64,000 bases of DNA, taken from contig JAJEKV010000057.1 of assembly GCA_021234155.1 (NCBI GenBank), positions 5,115,821 to 5,179,820 of the forward strand, read 5' to 3'. The stretch comes from Isoetes taiwanensis (taxonomy: Eukaryota; Streptophyta; Lycopodiopsida; Isoetales; Isoetaceae). A program made the translations under genes and the position numbers. Below, piece by piece: positions 44,901 to 56,949 of the stretch. Numbering within the stretch: position 1 is the stretch's first letter; every line of letters starts with the position of its first letter. Below the pieces are notes generated by a model, which worked only from the letters and a program-made list of their open reading frames with translations, searched no databases and had not been told where the DNA came from.

Positions 44901-47633
44901 CTTAAACAAATATCTACTTACTGACAATCACACCTAAATACTGGAAATAAACTCTATGTTACTTTTAAATCCAATTTTAACATCCACTTGCTCATTATGG
45001 AATGTTGGCTTTAAATACACATACTTGCCAATAGACACGCTTTAAATACACACACTTGCTAATAGACACAGGCATAACAAGTAATGCTTTGCCAGCCATC
45101 CCTTTATGTAACAAATGGAATATATGTGTTTTGTCTATCTTTGCCAGCAATTGAATATGTGTTTTGTATATCTAGCTAATAATGGTACACAGTGGTTGAC
45201 AGTATTGTAATGTTGATCAAAGTACACTTTTACTTTATATATTCAACAATAGTCCAAATATGACATCTAAACGAGTCTTCAAATTTGATATGAGGTGCAT
45301 GGTGAAATATTGTCCGACACAATTGCATACCATGATGTATGCTCGACATTGTTACTGAGGTTCTTTAATAGCAAGTGCTTTCAAGCACAAGGACTGTTGT
45401 ATACAATGTGGCATCGTCATTGATATAATTTTCCACTACTCTATCTATATTCTTCGACGTTTGTCACTGCACATAATTCTCAGCATTGTCGAGGATCTGT
45501 TTACCATCTAAAGAACTAGCAAACCCATTTACTACAATATATATCATAATGTATATACAATTATTCCATGGGAGGCATATGCGTAACATGGGGGGTCATA
45601 TAGATAGAGATTAATCCCATCCAACCAATCACGAAATGGATGGCCAAGATTTAACCTCCCAAGTGTTGGCATTTTGATATTGTTTTTCCGTGTAGCCAAA
45701 TTCGAGCTCTTCGCATTTGAGATTGCCAAAACCCCTGTGCAATTTACATGCTTGTGATCATATGGTGTTGCTAACCAAATATGTTGTCTCTATTGTGGAG
45801 TTCAAGCCCTTAATAATAATATGCAAGAATCTGCTATTTTGAAAAAAAAAAAAATTGGCATCAAAAGTTTCTTTACGTCCAATACATCTAGACAATGCAG
45901 GCTTTATCAACACATTAGGCACTTTCCAACATTTTTAATTGTGAGCAAGGGCCTTAATTGTGTGCACTTAATTTCAACACCTTTTTCGCATTGGAAGGCA
46001 TTCTCCCCTAATGAAAAAGGGATATGGGGAATCTAAACTTTGCGCAATCCCTCAAAGTACAATAATGCAAAATGAGGTGAAAGAGAACAACCAGACGACA
46101 TTGTGAGTTCAAGAGCTTGCGAAAAGCTTTCTCCTATTGATTCAAGAGCTAAATGGCATTATCACTTCCTTGGAAATTGATGCTCCCTCTACACCATGGG
46201 CGCCGCACCAAAGGTCACATCTGGGTTCGACTCCCAAGAGTGCATTAAAACGTAGCTACAAATACGAAGAAGAAATAAGAGAAAACGCAAATTGTCTTTA
46301 TCTACAACACGCTATATGCACCACTGCAATATATACACTACACTACGCACATGACCATTATCCAACTATTAATAACAAATACTTCCCATTGAGATTGTAT
46401 TATTAGATGCACAAGGCGCCGGCCCCGCCAGCGCCAAATTCTTGTATAAATATAAAATTTTAAACCTACATGGTCCATTTTTGCAAATGACATTTGAGTC
46501 CCATAAAATATTCTAATTTTCTACAATTGAACGTGCTTTCTCTTGTGAAAATGAATGCATGCAACCATTTTCTAAAAGTGAGACACTTGACAAACAAGCC
46601 ATGCCATCCCATAATTAAAAAGTAAGTGCTTTTCTATAAATTTGACATACCTTGTTCTAAGGTCTCATAAGATCAAACTGATGCGATCTAAGCAATAGGG
46701 TCAACATACAATGTTTTCAAATAGTAGTATCTATGTATTCCAATATTATTCCCAAACATAAGAGAAATAAGAAAAGAATAACATTTTGGAGCCAAACGTG
46801 CACAACAAGTTTTGAAAATGTGCACAACAAGTTTTGTGAATATGGCACATGCTCCACCACGTACCTGCTTGCGCATGCATGTAGCCATCTTGGAATATCA
46901 TTTAATCACAATAAAAAAAATCCTACCTCCAACCGTAGGATAGGACAGACCACTGCTTGTCATACTGTAATCATAGGGCGGACATGACCCTACTATTACA
47001 GCAGGGGTCATGTCTTACCCTATAATTACAATTAACTTAAATATGAATAATTGAAAAATGCACAAAAATACCTCTGTACATGTGTCTTGTAACACTTCAT
47101 ATGCTCATTTAAGCTTTGAAGAATATTTGTTTGTACTCAGTTCCTGCTATTTAGAGCATGCTGAATTTTCCTGTAACTCGGTCCATAAATGGCAATTGAG
47201 AGTTTTAGGCCAAATGGCCTTAAAGGGAAATTATCCCTTGTATGTTTGAGCACTATGCTCTTGAGATTTTTTTCCACATGGCCTTAAAGGAAAATTATCC
47301 CATATATATATGAGCACTATGCTCTTGTTCATCATAATTCAAAAGATGTTCAAGAATGGAGGTCAAGTGTACATCATTACCAACGCCATTTTGGAACATT
47401 TGATTTACTCGAAATGAGGTCGAATGGCACTTCATTATGAAATATCAAGTATTTGATTTACCTGTATAAATGTAAATCCACAACATGCAAACATGTATGA
47501 GATATAAAATACTCAACATCTCAACTTTGTAGATCATAATATAGAGAAAGAATAAGAGTCTGATTGTTGTACCATTGACCAATGGATAAGAGCAACATTG
47601 GTAAAACCAATGAATGGAAGTATCTAAAAAAAA
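41973..47633. repeat. tandem array unit 3 (subtype A), 5661 bp with a Helitron
   Basis: It carries the 216-bp A block (about 42690-42917) and A-type variants. Removing the Helitron at 43455-46444 leaves about 2.67 kb. No gene recognised outside the Helitron. Confidence 0.9.
43455..46444 (+). mobile_element. Helitron (second family), 2990 bp
   Basis: The 5' end TCTTCCTATATATATG follows A(43454). The 3' hairpin GGCGCCGGCCCCGCCAGCGCC-type (9-bp stem, CCC loop; 46414-46434) is followed by AAATTCTTG ending at 46444, then T. Removing it recreates TTTTTTATAATATAAATATA exactly as in units 1, 2 and 4, with no target duplication. CTTG instead of CTRR is unusual. Contained ORFs (43576-43767, 43906-44106 minus, 44028-44222, 44418-44807) show no recognisable domain. 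Some may be captured host fragments. Confidence 0.8.
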
Positions 47634-50092
47634 CCCGCCCAAACTAGCTTCAGACAAAAGCCATACTAGCATGACTATCTACCTCGGTCAATCCCTTGGT
47701 AGACTTATCCAGCCATACATGGACTAGGCTAATCCAAGATGGTACTCCATATCCATGGTCCATGATACTTATCAAGACATACAAAACTAGCCTAATCTTA
47801 TAAGTCTTGAACAGCAAAAATGACTTTTATGAATCAAAAGACCAAAATACTAAATTTAATAAAGACCTTTGGCATGTTTTACAGTAACATGCACATTGTT
47901 CATACAGGTCAATACATGTTTTAAATGATTTCTTCGCAAGTACATCATTATCCCACAAACCATGCAGGCTTATCATTCCAGCATCAACCTACAAACTTAT
48001 GCAAGCTAATCTGTTTACACACATCTCCAAGTTTTACTTCAATTGAATGCTTTGTATATATGGATAATCCAAAAAGGAAGGATCTCACCAATATGTAGAT
48101 CTTCCTCAAAGTATAAGAGTAATTGTCTATAATCATATCTTCAAGTCACCAATTCTGAAATAATACTTCTAAGAGATGAAGTCTTGGTTACCTGCAGCCA
48201 AACCAATTACAAGTTAGCCTGATAAGGGTAAATGTAAAGCAGCTAGCAGGTAAGCAATAAGACTTCATGGCTTTTCGCCCTTCACCTAGTTGTATTGTAT
48301 CCATCTATTTTCAATAAAAAAATGCTAAACAAAATGTGAATCTTTATGTTAGCATCATCAAAAGTACTTGCTGCCATAAAATTACAGCTCTTAGAAAAAA
48401 TGGCATAACTCTCTGTAGGAAGCTCTGTTTTTCTATTATTTATATGTTTCGGAAACGGCAACATATGCTCTACTATTTCAAGTAAAAACAGTCTGATTTT
48501 TAAAAAAAAGTGCTGCATAAAAAATTGATTTCCGGAATCAGACCTAAATGCCCTTACCCCTTTCAAATGAAAGTTTGTGATCCAAAAGTTTATTCTTAAG
48601 ATCTGTAGCCACATAACAAGATGATTTAGGGAACAAAAGGCCACACCTAAGAAGTGTTCTGGATGTGGGCTTTGTCCAAAAAAATGGCTGGTATATATCG
48701 ATCCATAGCGCCTCATCATGTTAAAGCTGCAGCTTTTGCTATGCATCGGCAAGGTTTCTGCCATCCTGATCATAGTGCTTATGAAATGAAGCGGCAAGAA
48801 GGCGCTCTCCTTGTTTGCCGTTGAAGAGAAGAAAGGATGCCACAATGGTGATAACTACCTCCATTATCAGCCATAAAATAGACATGTCTTTTTTATAATA
48901 TAAATATAAAATTTCAAACCTACATGGTCCATTTTTGCAAATGACATTTGAGTCCCATAAAATATTCTAATTTTCTACAATTGAACGTGCTTTCTCTTGT
49001 GAAAATGAATGCATGCAACCATTTTCTAAAAGTGAGATACTTGGCAAACATGCCATGCCATCCCATAATTAAAAAGTAAGTGCTTTTCTATAAATTTGAC
49101 ATACCTTGTTCTAAGGTCTCATAAGATCAAACTGATGCGATCTAAGCAATAGGGTCAACATACAATGTTTTCAAATAGTAGTATCTATGTATTCCAATAT
49201 TATTCCCAAACATAAGAGAAATAAGAAAAGAATAACATTTTGGAGCCAAACGTGCACAACAAGTTTTGAAAATGTGCACAACAAGTTTTGTGAATATGGC
49301 ACATGCTCCACCACGTACCTGCTTGCACATGCATGTAGCCATCTTGGAATATCATTTAATCACAATAAAAAAAATCCTACCTCCAACCGTAGGATAGGAC
49401 AGACCACTGCTTGTCATACTGTAATCATAGGGCGGACATGACCCTACTATTACAGCAGGGGTCATGTCTTACCCTATAATTACAATTAACTTAAATATGA
49501 ATAATTGAAAAATGCACAAAAATACCTCTGTACATGTGTCTTGTAACACTTCATATGCTCATTTAAGCTTTGAAGAATATTTGTTTGTACTCAGTTCCTG
49601 CTATTTAGAGCATGCTGAATTTTCCTGTAACTCGGTCCATAAATGGCAATTGAGAGTTTTAGGCCAAATGGCCTTAAAGGGAAATTATCCCTTGTACGTT
49701 TGAGCACTATGCTCTTGAGATTTTTTTCTACATGGCCTTAAAGGAAAATTATCCCATATATATATGAGCACTATGCTCTTGTTCATCATAATTCAAAAGA
49801 TGTTCAAGAATGGAGGTCAAGAGTACATCATTACCAATGCCATTTTGGAACATTTGATTTACTCGAAATGAGGTCGAATGGCACTTCATTATGAAATATC
49901 ATCTCAAGTATTTGATTTTTGCATACAAATGTAAATCCACAACATGCAAACATGTATGAGATATAAAATACTCAACATCTCAACTTTGTAGATCATAATA
50001 TAGAGAAAGATTAAGAGTCTGCTTGTTGTACCATTGACCAATGGATAAGAGCAACATTGGTAAAACCAATGAATGGAAGTATCTAAAAAAAA
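47634..50092. repeat. tandem array unit 4 (subtype B), 2459 bp, free of insertions
   Basis: The cleanest copy of the array unit. It shares subtype B variants and absence of the 216-bp block with unit 2. The fused minus-strand ORF 48282-48845 exists only because no stop happens to intervene; it has no domain and is broken in the sister units. Confidence 0.9.
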
Positions 50093-50515
50093 CCCGCCCA
50101 AACTAGCTTCAGACAAAAGCCATACTAGCATGACTATCTACCTCGGTCAATCCCTTGATAGACTTATCCAGCCATACATGGACTAGGCTAATCCAAGATG
50201 GTACTCCATATCCATGGTCCATGATACTTATCAAGACATACAAAACTAGCCTAATCTTATAAGTCTTGAACAACAAAAATGACTTTTATGAATCAAAAGA
50301 CCAAAATACTAAATTTAATAAAGACCTTTGGCATGTTTTTACAGAACTGTGCCTGTTCATACAGGTCAATACATGTTTTAAACGATTTCTTCGCAAGTAC
50401 ATCATTAGCCCACAAACCATGCAGGCTTATCATTCCAGCATCAACCTACAAACTTATGCAAGCTAATCTGTTTACACACATCTCCAAGTTTTACTTCGAT
50501 TGAATGCTTTGTAAT
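50093..50515. repeat. tandem array unit 5, truncated
   Basis: It matches the first 420 bp of the unit to GAATGCTTTGTA, then unrelated sequence starts. Marks the right end of the array. Confidence 0.9.
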
Positions 50516-50603
50516 TTTTGCTTCTTGTATCCAAAAGCATCTAAACCAGTAAAGGTTTACGGATATATCCAAGTGTAAATGCATTCCATCATTACTTATA
50601 AAA

Positions 50604-50604
<1 letters not shown>

Positions 50605-50651
<47 letters not shown>
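50605..50651. repeat. (AAT)n microsatellite
   Basis: About 47 bp of ATA/AAT repeats, at the edge of an AT-rich TIR element. Confidence 0.95.
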
Positions 50652-53121
50652 TTTACAGACGTTGAAAACCTTCATTTGCTTACGCGAAACTTTTTTTTCA
50701 AGGTAGTTTAAACTGAACGTTTTCGCTTATTTTTTTTTTTCGTGTAAGTTTAAAGTTAAGGTTTTTGAACGCTTTACGCCGAAAAAGCTCGACGCCGAAT
50801 TTTTTTTTTGCCGTGATTTTGACATATTATACGTCAAATTTATGCCGTATCATTCGAATAATACGTATTTGAGTATAAAACGCCTCTGATTGAACCTATC
50901 CCAGCGTGACGCTGCATTTTAAAAAAAAAATTTCGCGATAAGCTATTTCCCTTACGTTATCGGCATTCTCGAAAAAGCCAGCTTGATCTACTGGCAGAGG
51001 CGGCTAGATGTCGAGGAAGCCCCTCACACAGCAGCTTTAGACCCCGCCACTCAACGATTGACCATATCTTTACATGCGGGCATCGATTGAAGACGGCCGG
51101 AATCATCTAAGTAGGACTTGTATTGTCGCTTTGTGGACTTCGAAGGCTTTTGATACAGTTCCCCGAAAAGTCGGGTGGGCTAGATCTGCGTCAACCGGGG
51201 CTCCCGCCTGTCCGTAATGCCATATACAAAGTTGTATGAGAGTTGTTTTGGCGGGGATCGTACCGACGGGCCAAGCATTCACCAAGAGGTATCGGGGTCC
51301 GACAGGGGTTGTCCCCTCTCGCCAACACTTTTTGGCCTCTACATTGATCGGGCTTAGAGCCCGGCTTCATCGAAAGCATGGGGGATGGCATACGCCTTTT
51401 GCACCACGCCATCCGGCCACCATCTATGCGACGATGTTGGCCCGGGCTGCCCACACCCCGAAGCTATGCAGCCTCACCTAGATGCCCTAGACACATTTTG
51501 TCGCTACGACATGGCGTTAATCCGCCAAGACGGTGGTTCTCATATCCTCTTCATCGTCACCCCATGCCTCCCCGCGACTCACATATCGGGGGGGGGCGGA
51601 CGCCACCCACCTACAAGTACCTAGGGGTGGAGTTCCCCCCTCCCTCGCCTCCTGGGAGGCGCTCTATCCGCTTGGGTGACCTTAGGCCGCCGCTTTATGC
51701 AATGCAGCAACAGCCACCACCAGCAGCTCTATGATTGGGGCCATCACCACATCCGCTCCTAATCGGTCGAAAGCCCGTCCTTCCAGACGGTCGAGGTTTG
51801 GGGCCCTACCGCCTTTGGCGACTTGGAATGACTGGGAGCAAGGTAAGGCATTCTGGCACCGCACTTGGGGTGAAACCTTCACCCCTATCGATTGGCCGCA
51901 GAAACTGGATTCTTTGCCGCGGGCTGGCAGCCTTTGATAGACACATCGCCTATTTTCAGAAAGTGGTTACTATGGGTGATGCTCGGCCCCGCGACCGGGC
52001 TTACATGCGGGCCATGGGTCCCGAAATGCTTAGGGCCTGTTGGAGGGGTAAAGAGATCGCTGGTTCGCCAGATGGAACGCGGTGAGCACGATGCATACAG
52101 TGGGCCACCCGGTGCCGATCGTGGACGACCGCGGGAGTACCTAGATGCTTGTTTCCTTGGCAAGCTCGGGAACCCCGGCGCTCTAGAGCAGTCAAAATGG
52201 CCCATTACAAGGAGCATATCAACCCGTGTGTTAGCCCCGGCCCACAACTCTACCCGTTCCCATTTTGCCCCGAAAAAGCGCCGGACTCATTACCTCCATT
52301 CGCGACAGGTGCCCACCATCTTCGCGATCGAGGCGGGCGGGGGTGGATTGGGGAGCCCCGCCAGACGGAGCTCTGCCGGCCGGTCAAACGGGTGCCATTG
52401 AGGATGAGTCTCACACTTTCCGAGTTGCCCGGCGTTCGATCCCCGGTCGGGCCGATCACGGCTCCCCTTAGTACCGGTAGGACTTGCCCTTGCATTTCTG
52501 GATGAACACACCATCAAGACGTGCCACGGGGTCGCATACATCGGGGAGGTCTTGGACTGTGAGGTCACCTTTGCCCCCGTTTTGCCGTGCGGTGATTAGG
52601 CACTCCACGGTGTGGTGCATGATCAGATATATTTGGGTGTTTTACGATTTTATATGTTAGGGCCTTTTTGTTAGGCTGATTGTCGCCACGGTTTTCCCTC
52701 GAAAACCCTTCGGAGGGGTTTTAATCCGGCGAAGAATCCGCTTGTCGCATTTTTTGTATTGGGTCCCATAGACCCCATTGGTCTCCGTGGGACGATAAAA
52801 GTACCTTCCTTCCTTCCCATACCTATTTCCCTTACGCCAAGAAAAAAAAAAAAAAATCCGGCCAGAAGCGAAAACTTTACGCCGAAACTTTTTTTCGTAA
52901 AGGGAAACCGAACGTTTCGCTTTATTTTTTTTAGTTTCACAGAAACGAAAGTTAAGGTTTCATTTACGCGAAAAAAGTTTCGCATAACGCTTACGCGAAA
53001 AAATCTCGACGCCGGAATTTTTTTTTGCCGTAATTTTGACGTATTATACGTCAAATTTGTGCCGTATCATTCGAATAATACGTATTGAGTATAAAACATA
53101 TACAGTATTGAACCTATCCCT
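50652..53121. repeat. AT-rich TIR elements, one interrupted by a LINE relic
   Basis: 50652-50899 ends GAACCTATCCC and is a partial copy of the family at 31011. 50900-50956 plus 52823-53121 is a second copy, ending TGAACCTATCCCTGG, split by a LINE insertion at 50957-52822. Words such as CGTATTATACGTCAAATTTG and GAATAATACGTATT match the 31-kb copies. Confidence 0.7.
50957..52822 (+). pseudogene. GC-rich LINE relic of the same family as LINE A/B, with 14-bp target duplication
   Basis: Translated pieces in shifting frames match the family: GLDTVP-like motif A remnants, PTLFGLYID-like text from CGCCAACACTTTTTGGCCTCTACATTGATCG-type sequence near 51318-51348, KYLGVEF, and MAHYKEHINPCVSPGPQLYP (the INP signature). 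The 3' end (CCATTGGTCTCCGTGGGACG, then TTCCTTCC) parallels the GATGGTCTCATAGACG...TTTCATTTC tail. It is flanked by CTATTTCCCTTACG at 50943-50956 and 52823-52836. It is far more GC-rich than the other copies and heavily frameshifted. Confidence 0.75.
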
Positions 53122-54115
53122 GGCGTACGCGAAAGCAAAAAAAAAAAAAAAAAAAACCTTAAAACGCCAGACGCTGCGGTTTAGATTGTTCCAGATAATT
53201 TTTTTTTTTTTTCGGCCGACGACTAAAAAATACGTAAAATACGTTTCTTTTTTTTAAATATGTATTTTTTACTTTATACGTCAAGAATTTGAATTTCGCA
53301 CGTACAGAACCTATCTCTGCCCTGTACTAAACCCACACGGTTGATGCAAAAGAAATAACACAACATTCAACCTCTGCCAACCATCGTCACCAAGAAAGAC
53401 GGTCTCCAACCATGGCCTGCAAAAAAAAGGGCAGATTCGGCCCTGCCTGGACCTCTCTGAGATTCTGTAGGGATCGAAGCTCTGCCTTGCCACCGAAACT
53501 TTCCAACCCTGCCATCTACAAGTGGACCAACAAATGCATACAAAACAAGCTGCGGAGAAAACAAGGCTGAGAAGAAGAGTCATTGCGCCCCAACCTAGCT
53601 TCACAATCTACCAAAATCTTTAGTAAGAAGCAAATGACAAATCCAGACACACAACACAAGGAACAATGAAACCTACAACACAAAGGACAATGAAACCTAC
53701 AGTGGGGCTTGAACCCACATAGCCCATGGATCTAGCAACAGAAAAATAGAGAGGTTCAAAAGCAATCCGTCGTAGCAGACCAGCAGCATCTCCTCTACCA
53801 TGAAACCGCCCTGCTTGTTTCTTCAAAATAAGTAACTGTAGTAGACTCCGAGGATTCAGCATGCATGGAAGTTCGTGTCAAGAGCAGCCCACCTTCTACT
53901 TCTGGCCGTATCAAATCCATTCCTTCTACAAAAACAACTCGAAAAACTCGAAAAGGTTCAGGATTTTTCAAGATTTTAAGCACATCTAAAATTAGCAATA
54001 AGCACCTCAAATTTGGTATTTATACGACCCAAAATACAATATTGCCTAAAGATCTTATGTCCAACTAATGCCTGAATACCCTCCAGCAATACACAAAGGA
54101 TTAGGCAAACTTTAT
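52884..54115. repeat. 1.2-kb segmental duplicate, copy 2 (partner at 31238-32475)
   Basis: See the partner for shared blocks. This copy ends about 380 bp downstream of the SnRK2 stop codon, so the duplicated segment lies just beyond the kinase 3' UTR. Confidence 0.9.
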
Positions 54116-54497
54116 CGGGGAGGTTTCCATGGAAATGCAACTCGAGCGCCAATCGGATTATGTCGGCAGTTAGGCTGGCGGATTAATTTTTTGGTGTATT
54201 GCTCTAAGCAAGCGAGACAGGAGACCATACCTAATGGGATAATCTACTTTGCCTCTATAAGCAGGGACGCTAGATGCCCTTATCTAGTACTATAAACAGC
54301 CATAGCTTCACTATACCTATATAATTGACGCTGAGAAGGCATTGGAGCTTTGAAAGTGTGACATGGTAGATGACATCATGTTGGTTGAAACCTCTAAAAG
54401 TTGGCTGCCATAATCATGGCCAGCTGTGATACTGGCAACAATGCACCAGTCTAGCACAAAGTTCTATTTTCTCAATGAAATGGATTGCATAGTTCTA
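54116..54497 (-). other. probable 3' UTR / downstream region of the SnRK2 gene
   Basis: No ORF of interest. It directly follows the kinase stop codon in sense. No obvious AATAAA was fixed as the poly-A signal. Confidence 0.4.
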
Positions 54498-56053
54498 TCA
54501 TAAGGCATAAACAAATTCGCCACTGCTGTCACCATCAACATCTGCATCGTTTTCCAGATCCATATCATCTAAAACCAGACCAGCATCACCAAGACTGGTA
54601 TTTGGAGGAGGTACTCTACCTTCTTGAATAATGCGCATTATCTCCTCTATGTTCTGGGGTAGATGGTTGGGATCATCAAGCTCATTACCCATATCAGCAC
54701 CTTCCATGAGATCAACAGGCAAATTCTTCAAAAACCACTCATGTTTCATAATATCTGGAATGGTGATTCGCTGCAAATAAAGAGAAGAGGTTGGCTTACA
54801 AAGAGTATGCTGCAAAAGCAAATGCTTACTCTTGCTGGGTTTGCAACAAAAATGTGTGAAAGAAGATTCTGTCCTTCAGCAGATATTTGTATGTTGTCTG
54901 GAACAGCATATTGCACACTCAATATCCTCTGCATGGCAAGAACATTGATATTTAAGATCAGAAATTTTTTACTGACTAATCAGAGTTGACAATAATGCTT
55001 TTCCTACTGCAATCGTTTTAGAAATATTAGTTGGGTCTTCTGGATCTTCAAATGGGTAAGCTCCTACAAGCATGACGTAGAGACTGACGCTACAGGACCA
55101 AACATCTGCAATCTGTAGGAAATGATCATTTGTGTTGTCTGGAATGAGAGTATCTTGAAGCACGCCCCCCCAATACATACCTTACCATCATACTCTTTCT
55201 GAGATAACACTTCTGGTGCTAGGTATGCTGGAGTGCCAACTCTTGATTTTGGCTGAGAATGCAGTAGAGAAGACTGCATACAGCAAGCAGACATGCACAT
55301 TATAAACACCACCTATCCAATAATATACTAGCAAAGTAGGAAGCAGATTACCTTTGAATAGCCAAAGTCACAAATTTTTAACCGAGGAGCAGGGCTTCCA
55401 TCTAGCAATTGGTTTTCCAACTTCAAATCTCGATGACAAATCCCCTGCAGGATCAGAGTTTAAATATAAGCATCCTCCATTGAGGCCATGTTGAGAGACA
55501 CTCACAGCTACATAGAAGTGGAGGGCGAATGCAATACCATTGAGTGGCAATAGCTGACCCCAGATATCAGTTGTTGAAAGAAAAATCTTGCCTGGTACAA
55601 AAGGAAAGAAGTAGTCAAACTAGCAGTAAAAGTGTAATGGATTTGAAGCCCTTGGAGACACAGACAATTGACACATGAAGAGAACCTAAGATACACAAGG
55701 TAACGCATCCTACAAGCACAGCAATCTTCTATATGAAAGGCAGAAGAAACCTCATCTTCACTGAAACGCCCCACATTAGACATTCGTGTGAAAAGCTCAC
55801 CACCTGCTGCATATTCCATGACTATGGCTAGGTGGGTTGGAGTCAATATAACCTGAAGCAGACACAGCAATTTCACATGCTCAAAATTAACGGAACACAA
55901 ATTGCACTGAAACATAAAGCTCAACTACATTTATCCTGCATGCTAAGGCAAATTCATTTTAAGGATCGTTCAACTTGCCTCTTTGAATCTCACAATATTA
56001 TGATGCCGTAGTGAACGATGGTTAATGATCTCCCTTTGCACATTTTCGTCAAT
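54498..56053 (-). CDS. SnRK2-type Ser/Thr protein kinase (SnRK2.6/OST1-like), eight 3' exons, first exons not found
   Basis: Minus-strand exons: 56053-55979 (75 bp), 55852-55751 (102), 55591-55538 (54), 55444-55352 (93), 55273-55181 (93), 55112-55008 (105), 54928-54830 (99), 54770-54498 (last). All junctions are phase 0 and the sizes equal the usual land-plant SnRK2 exons. Visible motifs: REIINHRSL (alpha-C Glu), [37 protein letters not shown] (activation loop), [13 protein letters not shown], the SnRK2 box [15 protein letters not shown], and an acidic end closing SSGEFVYAL, typical of ABA-activated subclass III. The family phosphorylates ABF/AREB factors and ion channels and is inhibited by PP2C. 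The ATP-binding loop and catalytic Lys exons are not seen up to 64000. The first intron present has a GC donor. DVWSCS replaces the usual DVWSCG. Confidence 0.9.
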
Positions 56054-56273
56054 CTGCAGCACCACAGCCGATCCCAGTAAATCTTGGCCACCGTCGTTCA
56101 ATCACGACGCTAAAACTGAAAAAAAATGCTGGAAAAAACCCGTGTGCTTTTTTCGTGGTTCAAACACGACAGTGATGGATATGCGACGGATATGCGGCAG
56201 GTTCAAACCCGAGTACGGCCAATAGCACCCGAGTTCATAAATCCTTCGAGCTCCTTAAAATGCAAGTAACATA

Positions 56274-56483
56274 CCTTATCGGACTCTTGTATGTAATGGG
56301 AGTGTAATTTTTTTTTGCTTATCCTCATTGGAGGTGTACTAATAATTAATTATCAGTACTGGAGGTGTACTGATAATTAATTATCAGTACACCTCCAGTA
56401 CTGATAATTAATTATTAGTACACCTCCAATGAGGATAAGCAAAAAAAAATTACACTCCCATTACATACAAGAGTCCGATAAGG
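56274..56483. repeat. perfect 210-bp palindrome (two 105-bp arms, no spacer)
   Basis: The arms CCTTATCGGACTCTTGTATG... and ...CATACAAGAGTCCGATAAGG are exact reverse complements across all 105 bp, centred between 56378 and 56379. Each arm holds sub-repeats GGAGGTGTACTRATAATTAA. No flanking duplication is evident. It could be a foldback MITE or hairpin-RNA source. It lies 220 bp upstream (in sense) of the first visible SnRK2 exon. Confidence 0.93.
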
Positions 56484-56644
56484 AAAAAACCCCTGCTGTT
56501 AAGAATGCTCCGACCAAAAAACACAAAAGGCAAAAAGAAAAAAGACTGAAAAATATGTTGTTTTCGTTCACGTAAAATCAGGTTAAACTGTGTTGCCTGC
56601 GCCAATCTCGCAAATTATTGGCCCAGGCAACACAATGTTGTTTA

Positions 56645-56890
56645 GCTTTTAAAATTTGACCGCTATTTTTGAACGTCAAAAAGTAGCAAAAAATAATGGG
56701 CAGCAAAAATTTTGCCGTGCATACAAAGGGCATCAAACATTAAATAGTTAAGATGTCTATTTAAAATAGCTTTTAAAATTTGATGGTTATTTTGTCCGTC
56801 AAAACGGGTAGCAAAAAGTAGGAAAAAATAATGGGCAGGAAAAATTTTGCCGTGCATACAAAGGGCATCAAATACTTAAGATGTCTATCG
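56645..56890. repeat. tandem duplication, about 123-bp period, two copies
   Basis: AGCTTTTAAAATTTGA, AATAATGGGCAG and AAAATTTTGCCGTGCATACA recur in both copies (about 56645-56767 and 56768-56890). Confidence 0.8.
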
Positions 56891-56949
56891 TACCCGGCGC
56901 TCCTGGCTACTGCCAGTGGCCAGCTCCCAGTCCAGAGCAGGAATTTGCT

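Noticed and set aside
48282-48845. 187-codon minus-strand ORF in array unit 4
   Set aside because: Broken in units 1-3, no recognisable domain, conserved only because the DNA is tandemly duplicated.
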